Virus record (IMG/VR): IMGVR_UViG_3300045922_000215
Coordinates: 1-26,641 of that record
DNA from: a virus
Direction: 5' to 3' (one strand)
DNA length: 26,641 nucleotides
In this document: positions 1-7,224 of the stretch, one piece after another
Layout: each line of letters begins with the position of its first letter
Numbering within the stretch: the first letter of the stretch is position 1
Program-made: the position numbers and the translations under genes
Notes under the pieces: model-generated
Database searches by the model: none
The model's input: only the letters and a program-made list of their open reading frames with translations
Told to the model about the DNA's origin: nothing

Positions 1-2
1 AT

Positions 3-149
3 TGGGCTATAGATCGTGCCAAAGATGGCGAACCAACTTCCATCGAGAACATGCTAGAACACATGGCAGAAGACCGACCGGAAGTTGCCAAGAAGTTAAA
101 TGATAACAAAAATCTGTGGAAAACGTTGATGAAGTATTACTTGGACTAA
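3..149 (+). CDS. C-terminal fragment of an unrecognised protein, upstream of tnpB A
   Basis: This frame is open from the left window edge to a TAA at 147-149. Its 48 residues look like real coding sequence (acidic, amphipathic, ending KTLMKYYLD), whereas the opposite strand gives poor translations. The gene stops 2 bases before the tnpB ATG, so the two may be translationally coupled. I do not recognise the family. It could be an accessory gene inside the transposable element, matching the short ORF that overlaps tnpB in element B, or a phage gene next to which the element landed. The surrounding phage genes are all on the minus strand and one of them is cut at the element's right end. That favours the view that this plus-strand ORF belongs to the element. 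The N-terminus lies outside the window. Confidence 0.6.
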   Translation, partial: WAIDRAKDGEPTSIENMLEHMAEDRPEVAKKLNDNKNLWKTLMKYYLD

Positions 150-151
150 AT

Positions 152-1396
152 ATGAAGCATCTGTACTCCTACAAGTTTCGGCTGTCTCCAACACCACAGC
201 AAGAAGTGTTGCTCGCCAAGCACTTCGGCTGTGTGCGTTGGATATACAATCATTTTCTTGACAAAAGGATTGAGGAATACAAGACTAACAAGAAGACGCT
301 TCGTAGATCAGACAACGAAAAGGAACTACCTGAAATCAAGACGACTTGTATCTGGCTCAAAGAAGTCGGCAGTCAGTCTTTGCAGTATGCGGTTGAATGC
401 TTGCAGAATGCGTATAACAACTTCTTCCGCAGAGTGAAAGAAAAGAAAAAAGGCAAGAAGGGCTTTCCTCAGTTTAAGCGAAAGCACGACAAACAGTCTT
501 TCCGCATTAAACAGAACATCTACTTAGTTAATGGCAAGCTGGTGTTTCCTAAGTTTCTTGAAGGTATACCAATCATTCAGCACCGTGAGGTTGAAGGCGA
601 TATACAGTTTGCAACAATCAGCAAGAACAAAGCAGGACAGTATCATGTATCCATCACGGTTGAACGAGATATACAGCCGCTACCAGTAAGTAATCGAAGT
701 GTTGGCGTGGACTTGAACGTGACAGCGATGGTAGATAGCAATAGTGTATCACATAAAAATCCACGACCAGCGAAAGAACACCGGCAACGATTGAAGCTAT
801 TGCACCAGAGAGTCACCAGAAGAAAAAAGAACAAAAGTAATGGATTAACGAAAGCAAAGAAAGCGTTAGCAAAGTTGTACCTCAAGGCACATAATAAGCG
901 TGAAGATTTCCTGCACAAATTGAGTCGTCGGATAGTTGATGAAAACCAAATCATCTGTCTGGAAGACCTTGATGTGGCATCCATGCTTGCAAAGACCAAA
1001 CCAGATGACCGAGAAGAACCACGATGGAAGGAGAAGAGAAGACACAGGGACATTCAGGACTGTGGTTTCTATTCTTTTGTCCAGAAATTGAGCTACAAGG
1101 CGGTCTGGCATGGTCGGCAGTTGGTGAAGGTATCACGATGGTTTCCATCGTCGCAACTATGCAGTCATTGTGGTTGGCGATATAAAGATTTGCCGAAGGA
1201 TTGCAAGGAGTGGTGTTGTTGGAATTGTTGGGAAACGAACCAGCGTGATTATAACTCAGCCAAGAACATTTTAGTTGAGGGGATGAGAATACTAACCTCT
1301 GGAACAGAGGGGATAGCCGTTTGTCTTGGCGTAAGACCTGCTCAGAGTGGGCTGCTGATTGGAACGGAAGCCCCGCCGTCTTTAGCGGCGGGGTAG
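152..1396 (+). CDS. tnpB: TnpB RNA-guided endonuclease, element A
   Basis: This is a TnpB (OrfB) protein of IS200/IS605 elements, an RNA-guided DNA nuclease that cuts targets matching a guide taken from the element's right flank. From the ATG at 152 it is 414 aa, a normal length. I prefer this start to the in-frame ATG at 116 because MKHLYSYK matches the start of the second copy. It has the N-terminal OrfB helix-turn-helix region (residues 1-100). The RuvC-like nuclease is split into GVDLN (D187), LEDLD (E271) and the QRDYNSAKN segment (D366). A zinc finger (C337, C340 and the later CCWNC) lies between the last two motifs. All catalytic positions appear intact. The stop codon lies in the right-end hairpin, so the 3' coding region doubles as guide RNA scaffold. 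It is more GC-rich than copy B and shares well over half its residues by eye, so the two are not recent duplicates. Confidence 0.95.
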   Translation: MKHLYSYKFRLSPTPQQEVLLAKHFGCVRWIYNHFLDKRIEEYKTNKKTLRRSDNEKELPEIKTTCIWLKEVGSQSLQYAVECLQNAYNNFFRRVKEKKKGKKGFPQFKRKHDKQSFRIKQNIYLVNGKLVFPKFLEGIPIIQHREVEGDIQFATISKNKAGQYHVSITVERDIQPLPVSNRSVGVDLNVTAMVDSNSVSHKNPRPAKEHRQRLKLLHQRVTRRKKNKSNGLTKAKKALAKLYLKAHNKREDFLHKLSRRIVDENQIICLEDLDVASMLAKTKPDDREEPRWKEKRRHRDIQDCGFYSFVQKLSYKAVWHGRQLVKVSRWFPSSQLCSHCGWRYKDLPKDCKEWCCWNCWETNQRDYNSAKNILVEGMRILTSGTEGIAVCLGVRPAQSGLLIGTEAPPSLAAG

Positions 1397-1401
1397 TTCA
1401 C
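1296..1401 (+). ncRNA. Predicted omegaRNA (reRNA) scaffold 3' part and right end, element A
   Basis: Within and just after the 3' end of tnpB there is a hairpin, CCTCT-GGAAC-AGAGG (1296-1310), then GGATAGCCG, then the right-end hairpin (1371-1393) and TAGTTCAC. In element B the first hairpin has a different stem, CTCTC/GAGAG, with the same GGAAC loop and the same GGATAGCCG. That is compensatory change and supports a conserved RNA fold. In the TnpB family the guide is the sequence directly 3' of the right end, which here would begin at 1402. The 5' end of the RNA is not determined. Confidence 0.6.
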
Positions 1402-1561
1402 ATTTCTCACACTGGACCGTTCGAGAATTCGGCACCGCTGATGGGCCGTATTTGGTGGGCATACAGGCAAAAATCATATTGCCTGCGTCTGCTTCTTTGT
1501 TGATTTCCTCTTGAGAGGCGACCTTTATATCGACGCCACCGATGTTGATTGTTTCGTCCAT
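1402..1561 (-). pseudogene. Small CxxC (zinc-finger-like) protein gene truncated by element A
   Basis: The gene starts at an ATG at 1561 whose first base overlaps the stop codon of the ART-HD gene (TAATG). A good ribosome binding site (GGAGG, 1567-1571) precedes it. About 53 residues remain, ending in a CEKCE motif that looks like half of a zinc knuckle. The frame then enters the right end of element A and stops at 1382 after a few element-encoded residues. The rest of the gene should lie beyond the element's left end. It is the fifth gene of the AAA+/VWA operon. Small zinc-binding proteins are common in phages and no specific function can be assigned. An in-frame ATG 12 bases upstream (1573) has no matching ribosome binding site. 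Confidence 0.7.
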
Positions 1562-2706
1562 TAAATCCTCCAAAGGAATTTCTTCCCGGCCTCAGTAGAG
1601 AGATATTTCGGGTCAGGAGTGATGCCTACTCGTGGCAAGTCCAGACGGTCAGCATCCCAACATACACCAATCGTCGGGTCGTTGCTAGTCTGGCCATCGT
1701 TGTGGTACTTGCAAGCCTCTACCAATTTGTTTAATTGATCCCGATTGATCTTGAGTCGCCCTTCCTCGAATAGTTCTTCTGCCCATTTAGCAGAGCGATG
1801 CCCGTGTTCGGGGTCTTCATCTTCGTTTTGCCGCTTGCTATCGTGGACCAGAGCAAACAGTTGGGCCACGGTCTTGTCGGCCCCCGGTGTGTTGTTCGCC
1901 AAGAACACTGCATTCTTTTCTACCTTCTCCCAATGCCAAAGTCCATGAAAACTTCCCGCCCGAACCAAAGAAAATCGGGACCACGCCTCTTTCAACACCG
2001 ATTCCATCCAACCGGGTCGCTTTGCAACCTTCTGGCAGGGTTCGATTTTGAGACGGCTGGGCAGGGTGACGATTTCGTACTCCCCTCGCCCAAGAAGGAC
2101 GCCGATAATGTCCTTTTTGTTGACAATGGCTTGTACGACGCCGTTCTTTTTGTGATCGAATCGTTGAGCGAACCAACGGGCACGCCAATAACTGAGCGTC
2201 CAGCTATACCCGCTTCGATTGATTCCCTGATGGCCTCGATAAATGATGAATTCTTCCGGCAAGCCCTCAAGGAACTTCCGTTCTTCATCATTCATAAAGT
2301 GTTCTTTATCGCCACGGCTGCTCAATAGAAGCATGGCGACGATATGCTTGTATTGCCAGATATTTTCGCTATCTGACCAGATGCTTCCCAAATTGTCCCA
2401 ATAATCCTTGTCGGACATTAGGTTTTCAATTTCGACAAACTTCTGGAAGCGATAGGGACGTTCGTGGATGTAGAGATAACTACTCCATTTCTGCTCTTCC
2501 ATCGCTTTGGCAGCATATTCTTTCTTGGCTTTTAGTTGAGCGTTATACATGGCATTCATTGCTTCCATGTATGGGACGCCGAATACAAGTGGGTGCTTGA
2601 GAGTAGGCCAACCAAGCGCACCCCGACCCTTCTCAAGCCAAGGCTTGAGTTCCGGGTCAAGGGCTTCTTGACGTTTCAGGACTTCTTCAAAAGATTCGAT
2701 ATTCAT
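1561..2706 (-). CDS. ADP-ribosyltransferase-like + HD-domain fusion protein
   Basis: This 381-aa protein has two apparent enzyme domains. The middle part (about 150-225) reads like an ADP-ribosyltransferase fold, which transfers ADP-ribose from NAD. It shows IIYRG (R157), GYSWTL (S168) and RGEYEIV with an ExE pair (E209, E211), giving the R-S-E pattern. The C-terminal part (about 250-360) is an HD-superfamily phosphohydrolase: H254, the HD pair H288-D289, HGHR (H301/H303), H335 and a CWDADRLDL segment with D351. The N-terminal 100 residues are not recognised. Its start overlaps the end of the upstream gene by 20 bases and its stop overlaps the next ATG, so it is embedded in the operon. Plausible roles are modification of a host or phage protein, with the HD domain removing or processing a nucleotide or ADP-ribose product. 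The combination is inferred from motifs, and the ART call is less certain than the HD call. Confidence 0.8.
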   Translation of the reverse strand: MNIESFEEVLKRQEALDPELKPWLEKGRGALGWPTLKHPLVFGVPYMEAMNAMYNAQLKAKKEYAAKAMEEQKWSSYLYIHERPYRFQKFVEIENLMSDKDYWDNLGSIWSDSENIWQYKHIVAMLLLSSRGDKEHFMNDEERKFLEGLPEEFIIYRGHQGINRSGYSWTLSYWRARWFAQRFDHKKNGVVQAIVNKKDIIGVLLGRGEYEIVTLPSRLKIEPCQKVAKRPGWMESVLKEAWSRFSLVRAGSFHGLWHWEKVEKNAVFLANNTPGADKTVAQLFALVHDSKRQNEDEDPEHGHRSAKWAEELFEEGRLKINRDQLNKLVEACKYHNDGQTSNDPTIGVCWDADRLDLPRVGITPDPKYLSTEAGKKFLWRI

Positions 2707-4036
2707 TGGAATGAAGGATATTCTCGTAGGAATCAGGAGGGCAAATGAGAATGAAATTCTCTTCGGCCTCTGTGACCGCCTCGATTTGTTGGATTGTATT
2801 GAGAACTTTTACTTTCTGCACAATTCCTACCGTACCGGCTGGTACTTCGTCAGCGTTGATAACTTTGATTTTCGTGCCGACCCTCGGTCCAATATTTTGT
2901 GGTTTTCTTGCTGCATGGGCAGTATAAGTGACGCTCGTATTTTTTACGTCACCGAAGAATGCGCCAGCACGAACCATTACGGGTTTGCGGAAAATGATCT
3001 TTCGCTCCCGAAGGCCCGGTCCATAGGGCTGGTTGGCAAAATGCCCCCGCCGCCAGTGGGAACGTGGCGATTTCTTGAGCAAATCCATTTCTACAGCTTC
3101 GCCTTCGGGTACATTCTCCACGACTTCATCATAAAACTCGACCTTTTGATCGAATTTCAAAAGATTGACAGAGGCGGCAAGGTTTGCTTGTGCTTCCATC
3201 GCCCGCCGTGTTGGAATATTGCCACGACGCTTAGCCCGTGCTTCCTGTTGCCATTGTTTATACTTTTGTGGATCGAGTGGCCCATAATCCTTGACGGAAT
3301 ACAGGCTCATCATCATGGCGAAATTCACACCAAGCCTCTGTACGTTTTCAGCAGCATTGCATTCGGCATCAGCCAAATTCACTAACCCCTCGTTGCGATT
3401 GGGCCGGTTGCCGATGATGGCATCTTCAATAGTTTTAAATTCTTCTCGCCGGGGTGTGACGTGAGTAATCACGTTACTTCGGTTGAAGAAGGCACTGACG
3501 TTGATGAATTTCTTTTGATCGTCATGATGTACCAAAACAAATTTTGGTGTATCAGGAATGTTGTATTCCTGTTTGAGAGTGTTCCCGTATTCTGGTGGGA
3601 TTTCCAGAATAATGACGGGATATGGTTGCTTGTAATCATCAAATGAATACGAAGCAGACGAATGCTGCAATGCCTCACATTGCTCTGGAAGCGGGCGAAA
3701 TAGCTTCGGCCCACCAGCCAAAGATTTGCTGAGGGTGTAATACCAAAAAGTCCCGATAGGGTCTATTTGGAGTACATCGAGAATTTTGTTAAATTGCCGC
3801 CAGAATTCAGGGGGATGGCTTTTGAATTCTTTCTCCCCCACGACAATGACGGGTTCATCGGGGTGCTTGGCCTTATATGCATCGGCTTCGCCGTGCTTTG
3901 GGACAAGCATGAATTTAACAGGCCGTACTGAAATGGCCCGGCGTTCCGAGAGTGCTTTGTAAACAATCCACTCTTTTCTGCCGAGCCATGTCAGTACGGG
4001 AATATTCTCTTTGTGATCCAAGAACGTGAAGTCCAT
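2687..4036 (-). CDS. Uncharacterised HWRRGH-motif protein of the AAA+/VWA operon
   Basis: This 449-aa protein has no recognised enzyme domain. I chose the ATG at 4036 because GGGAG lies at good spacing before it, while the in-frame GTG at 4042 is too close to that site. The most distinctive segment is SPRSHWRRGHFANQPYGPG followed by a basic stretch (about residues 333-365). As I recall, similar HWRRGH segments occur in uncharacterised phage and plasmid proteins. The C-terminal ~70 residues, with GTKIKVIN and AGTVGIV, look like a small beta-barrel. The middle is charged and partly helical. It sits 14 bases after the metallopeptidase/VWA gene and overlaps the ART-HD gene. It may be an adaptor or substrate of the AAA+/VWA pair, but this is inference from position only. 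Confidence 0.85.
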   Translation of the reverse strand: MDFTFLDHKENIPVLTWLGRKEWIVYKALSERRAISVRPVKFMLVPKHGEADAYKAKHPDEPVIVVGEKEFKSHPPEFWRQFNKILDVLQIDPIGTFWYYTLSKSLAGGPKLFRPLPEQCEALQHSSASYSFDDYKQPYPVIILEIPPEYGNTLKQEYNIPDTPKFVLVHHDDQKKFINVSAFFNRSNVITHVTPRREEFKTIEDAIIGNRPNRNEGLVNLADAECNAAENVQRLGVNFAMMMSLYSVKDYGPLDPQKYKQWQQEARAKRRGNIPTRRAMEAQANLAASVNLLKFDQKVEFYDEVVENVPEGEAVEMDLLKKSPRSHWRRGHFANQPYGPGLRERKIIFRKPVMVRAGAFFGDVKNTSVTYTAHAARKPQNIGPRVGTKIKVINADEVPAGTVGIVQKVKVLNTIQQIEAVTEAEENFILICPPDSYENILHSNEYRIF

Positions 4037-4050
4037 GACCACTCCCGTAT

Positions 4051-5448
4051 TTATTCGTAATCTTCAAGGCGGAAGAAATTGCAATCTTTGTCGATATAGT
4101 TTTTGGTTCCGCCCTGAGTAATAAACCAATACCATTTCGACGGGTCTTGCGGACGAATCGAATCACCGTATCCGTCAGTAATCACAAATACCGCTTCGGG
4201 ATATTTGCAGTTTTCCTGATTCATGACGGCCTGAACATGCTTCTCCAAGATGGAAAAGCTAGTGCCACCACCACCATAAATTTTCTTGGACGCCAAGGTG
4301 GTTTCCTTGACGACCGTATCGAAGCAGAACAGGCGAACATCGAATCGTTCCGTGGGAAGACTCTCGGCGGCGGTGAAAAACCGATCCTTGAGTCCCCAAC
4401 ATGAACCCGAAGTATCAAGGAAGAAAAACACCTTGATCTTTTTCTTTTCATTTTCATGTTCTTCGACTTCCATATCGGAAGGTAAGAACATATCACGAGG
4501 CAGGAACGTCAACCGGCGCTGGACTCGTGCCCATTGCTCAATATCCTTGTCTTTTTCAACAAGATATTTGCTCGCCCATTTCTTGATGACGGTTTCCCAC
4601 TTCTTTTTCTTTACGACCTTGCCGATTTTGGCAAAGACCCACTGACCACCAGTGCCGGTTCCGGCCTGCTGGTTTTTTGCATCCTTGGGCGGATTCTGAA
4701 AATGCTTGTCCACCATCGACTTGAGGGGTTTCTTTTCATCCTCAGTCAATTCCTTGGACAAATTGTCAATGACTTTGCCCCAAGCGTCGGACTGTTCCTC
4801 GCCCATCATCGAGTGATCGTCAAGCGAACCACCCGGTTGACCGGGGCCAGCTTCCCCGTCACCGGGTCCACCATCGCCGTACATCTTCTCGAATAGGTTG
4901 TAGTAATGCTCGAACATTTCGTCGTCTTTGGGCATGGGTTTCTTGTCCTTAAAGACAGTATCCACCCAGCAAAGACCGCCGTTAGCCTCTTGTTCCGGTC
5001 CCCACGGCTTGCCCTCGTCAATAGCCATTTGTTTGAAAATGGGCTTGATAACATCGTCAATTTTCTTCCGGTCGAAGCCAAAGCCCCGCACCAGATTATG
5101 ATTGACAACAATATCCAAAGCAGAATTGGCTGCACGCCGATTGATACCGGCATCACGAATACGGATGCCGTGATTCAAAATAACGTGCAGTGCTTCGTGG
5201 CAAATTACGAATAACTTGCCATTAAAGTCCAAACGCTGCCAGAATGTCGGATTGAAGTGGAAGTAAACAAATTCCCCCACTTCATCAAACTGTACAGCAG
5301 CGGTGGGCAAATCCTCGTTGAATACGGGCTTGCCCATCTGCCATAGCTTGTAGAAGACTGCGTGGTGCCCTTCAAGGGCCATCGAAATCTCCAACCATTC
5401 ATCGTTGGTGATTCGAGGCAGGGCCATAGTTTTCATGAAGTCGGCCAT
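4051..5448 (-). CDS. Zinc metallopeptidase-like / VWA-domain protein (DUF2201-like)
   Basis: This 465-aa protein combines an N-terminal putative metallopeptidase domain with a C-terminal von Willebrand factor A-like domain. The HExxH motif is HEALH (H84-H88), inside VICHEALHVILNH, with a further conserved-looking NH at 116-117. A Gly/Pro/Asp-rich linker (about 191-210) and a basic region follow. The VWA part has the metal-binding DTSGS (345-349), a GGGGTSF segment (T396) and FVITDGYGD (D425). This arrangement matches DUF2201/VWA-like proteins, which are usually encoded beside MoxR-type AAA+ ATPases, as here. In MoxR/VWA pairs the ATPase remodels a client and the VWA protein is the partner or adaptor. 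Here the intact HExxH suggests proteolysis. GAGGAA precedes the ATG at 5448. The target is unknown. Confidence 0.9.
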   Translation of the reverse strand: MADFMKTMALPRITNDEWLEISMALEGHHAVFYKLWQMGKPVFNEDLPTAAVQFDEVGEFVYFHFNPTFWQRLDFNGKLFVICHEALHVILNHGIRIRDAGINRRAANSALDIVVNHNLVRGFGFDRKKIDDVIKPIFKQMAIDEGKPWGPEQEANGGLCWVDTVFKDKKPMPKDDEMFEHYYNLFEKMYGDGGPGDGEAGPGQPGGSLDDHSMMGEEQSDAWGKVIDNLSKELTEDEKKPLKSMVDKHFQNPPKDAKNQQAGTGTGGQWVFAKIGKVVKKKKWETVIKKWASKYLVEKDKDIEQWARVQRRLTFLPRDMFLPSDMEVEEHENEKKKIKVFFFLDTSGSCWGLKDRFFTAAESLPTERFDVRLFCFDTVVKETTLASKKIYGGGGTSFSILEKHVQAVMNQENCKYPEAVFVITDGYGDSIRPQDPSKWYWFITQGGTKNYIDKDCNFFRLEDYE

Positions 5449-5455
5449 TGTTTCC

Positions 5456-7048
5456 TCACTTGGGTTGCACGAGTTTGTGGCTCAAGCCAGCCTCATTCAG
5501 CTTAGTCATAAGGGCCACAAATCGCCCACCGTGCCGACTCAGAATCATCGACCAGTTGTGGCCGGTGTTCCGATGGATTTCCTTGATGCAGTGGTTGACC
5601 ACGCCCGGCAGCTTGGCAAACGGCGGGCTTGTCAACGATGCGGGCCACATCTTGCCCACCGATGCACTAAGCACTTCCAGAGCATTCAATGCTTGGTCTG
5701 CCGTCATGTCTTTCGGAAGGCTCTTCTCGATCTTCTCATACGCCGACTGTTGCAGTTGCGGAGTATTGGCATCCAATCGGCGTAGTTGCGTCAGGATGCC
5801 GGTGAATGCCGCTGCGGACTCGCCAGTGTAGTGTGCTTCTGCTACTTCACTGTCGCCGCCGCTGCTTTTGGTGGCGAAGGCACGAGCCAACTCTTGGTTC
5901 TGTTGAAGAACTTTGCGAATTTCTCGTCCCGTTTTCTGGTCGGTGCCAGCCTTGAGAATTTCGTCACAAACATTCATGAATACCGGAATTTTGTCCGAAT
6001 TCGTGATGATATGCTTGCGAATTTTGGCATTATCCGCCATCGAGGAAGCAATCTTTTCCTTCGAGATAAGCGGCAGGAAGAAATTCATCAGAGTATCCGA
6101 CTCTGGAATGAACTTCATCGCTGCGGCGAAGTTATTCTCGTTGGAAAGGAATGTCCGTGCCCCGGCAACGTCGTTGGCTTCCATCAATTCCGAAAGCCGG
6201 TCGGAAGTCGGCCCGGTATTGAGGGCGTTCGCCAACTTGCTGACGCCAGCCTCATGCGGAATAACATCCCGAATATCTCCGTGTAATTGGAACATATTCA
6301 GGGCGTATTCGAGACGCCGGGGCGAGACGACATTCTGCATTTCGGGGGTCAATTCCTTCCACCAACCGATGGCGGAATCGGCCAAGCGACGACCAAATTT
6401 CTGCCGGAACCACTCGGTATTCGGCAAATAAGGGATGGTCGTAATAACGTGGTAGCGGTCCTGCTGAGCAGGGTCCAACTTTTCCACGTCGTAGGTTTCA
6501 TCTTCGTCGTCGTCGGGGTTGATCGCCGCCCAAACGATCTTGAGATTCGGGAATTTCTCGCCGTTGATGGATTTGAATTGCAGCAATTCCATCACGGCAT
6601 TGCGAACCTTCTTCGGGCTACGGTTGAATTCGTCAAAGAATAACGCTTCGACTTCGCCAGTGGCAAAGGTGCGAGGACGAACCAACTCAAGATAGTTGAA
6701 TTGACGACGGTTTTCGACGCTCTGCACTACCTTTTGAGCAGATTCGCCTTTCAGGTGCCAATTCTTTTCGATCCATTCCAAAGCAAGGGATTGGTCGATG
6801 TTGATAAGTTCACGAATAACTTCAAACTGGTCGGAGCCGAATTTGCCTTCGGACTTTTCCTTGGGGACACCAACGAAGTCAACCCAAGGGTCCATTGTGG
6901 ACGCCGAGAAATACCGCCAGTTTAAGTTGTGTTCATCGAAGGCTTGCTTGACCATAGCGGTCTTGCCGACGCCGTGCTTGCCGATAAACAACACGTTGAG
7001 GTTGTTCTTGATCCAAAAACCCAGCTTATTCTGAATGTTGACGGCCAT
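5456..7048 (-). CDS. MoxR-like AAA+ ATPase
   Basis: This 530-aa ATPase is the first gene of the operon. Walker A is GKHGVGKT (23-30) and Walker B is EALFFDEFNR (about 134-143). Sensor 1 is in WAAINP (N177) and a candidate arginine finger follows in LDPAQQDRYH (R198). The DEFNR...VRNAVMELLQ arrangement is typical of the MoxR/RavA branch, whose members act as ring-shaped chaperones with VWA partners. The ATPase core fills the first ~280 residues. The C-terminal ~250 residues are longer than in simple MoxR proteins and probably form a helical lid and partner-binding region. It lies 7 bases before the metallopeptidase/VWA gene. CGGAG precedes the ATG, and a promoter with an inverted repeat lies 40-70 bases upstream. 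A phage origin rather than a captured host operon is likely but not proven. Confidence 0.92.
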   Translation of the reverse strand: MAVNIQNKLGFWIKNNLNVLFIGKHGVGKTAMVKQAFDEHNLNWRYFSASTMDPWVDFVGVPKEKSEGKFGSDQFEVIRELINIDQSLALEWIEKNWHLKGESAQKVVQSVENRRQFNYLELVRPRTFATGEVEALFFDEFNRSPKKVRNAVMELLQFKSINGEKFPNLKIVWAAINPDDDEDETYDVEKLDPAQQDRYHVITTIPYLPNTEWFRQKFGRRLADSAIGWWKELTPEMQNVVSPRRLEYALNMFQLHGDIRDVIPHEAGVSKLANALNTGPTSDRLSELMEANDVAGARTFLSNENNFAAAMKFIPESDTLMNFFLPLISKEKIASSMADNAKIRKHIITNSDKIPVFMNVCDEILKAGTDQKTGREIRKVLQQNQELARAFATKSSGGDSEVAEAHYTGESAAAFTGILTQLRRLDANTPQLQQSAYEKIEKSLPKDMTADQALNALEVLSASVGKMWPASLTSPPFAKLPGVVNHCIKEIHRNTGHNWSMILSRHGGRFVALMTKLNEAGLSHKLVQPK

Positions 7049-7089
7049 CAGTCCGCTCCGAATTGCGATGAGGGAGTTAGTCTGCTGCG

Positions 7090-7118
7090 ATTATACCACA
7101 GTTTTGTTATGTGGTAAA
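7090..7118 (-). promoter_or_regulatory. Sigma70-like promoter of the AAA+/VWA operon
   Basis: On the minus strand TTTACC (7118-7113) is followed after 17 bases by a perfect TATAAT (7095-7090). The bases just before the -10 box (TGG) make it an extended -10 (TGnTATAAT). It lies about 40 bases before the AAA+ start codon. The ParB-like gene has a near-identical promoter. Confidence 0.75.
7094..7116. promoter_or_regulatory. Inverted repeat (candidate operator) over the promoter
   Basis: TACCACA and TGTGGTA form a perfect 7-bp inverted repeat separated by 9 bases. The arms overlap the -35 and -10 boxes. A dimeric repressor bound here would block RNA polymerase. Only the -10-proximal arm is kept at the ParB-like promoter, so the repeat may instead be partly coincidental with promoter sequence. 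Confidence 0.4.
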
Positions 7119-7174
7119 GCAGTTTTGCTTGCTACGCTACATATACGGAAAAGTTCTTCGCACTCCCAGATAAA

Positions 7175-7208
7175 AAAATAGCCCGGTGAATATTCACCGG
7201 GCTATTTT
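7175..7208. terminator. Bidirectional intrinsic terminator (34-bp perfect palindrome)
   Basis: Two 17-base arms meet without a loop at 7191/7192. Each arm is AAAATAGCCCGGTGAAT or its complement, with A/T runs on both outer sides. It lies just after the stop of the ParB-like gene and would end its transcript before the AAA+ promoter. Being symmetric, it could act on either strand. Confidence 0.85.
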
Positions 7209-7224
7209 CGCCGGATATTCGGGA

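Larger units (their letters stand above)
152..1401 (+). mobile_element. IS200/IS605-family (IS1341-like) element A, left end not located
   Basis: The right end is defined by a 37-nt segment (1365-1401) that is identical to positions 25993-26029 in element B and ends in TAGTTCAC. It holds an 8-bp hairpin, CCCCGCCG/CGGCGGGG, with a TCTTTAG loop. No TnpA transposase gene is visible, so mobility would depend on a transposase supplied elsewhere. The left end is not recognisable. If the ORF at 3-149 belongs to the element, the left end lies outside the window. Immediately right of the element a minus-strand gene begins mid-frame, which marks the insertion junction at about 1401/1402. Confidence 0.75.

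Noticed and set aside
1382-1573. Full 63-aa minus-strand ORF reading into element A
   Set aside because: The last residues are encoded by the element's right end, so only 1402-1561 is phage gene; annotated as truncated instead.
4049-4056. Late-promoter-like AATAAATA upstream of the HWRRGH gene
   Set aside because: One mismatch and it falls over the stop codon of the upstream gene in an operon with its own sigma70-like promoter; likely chance.
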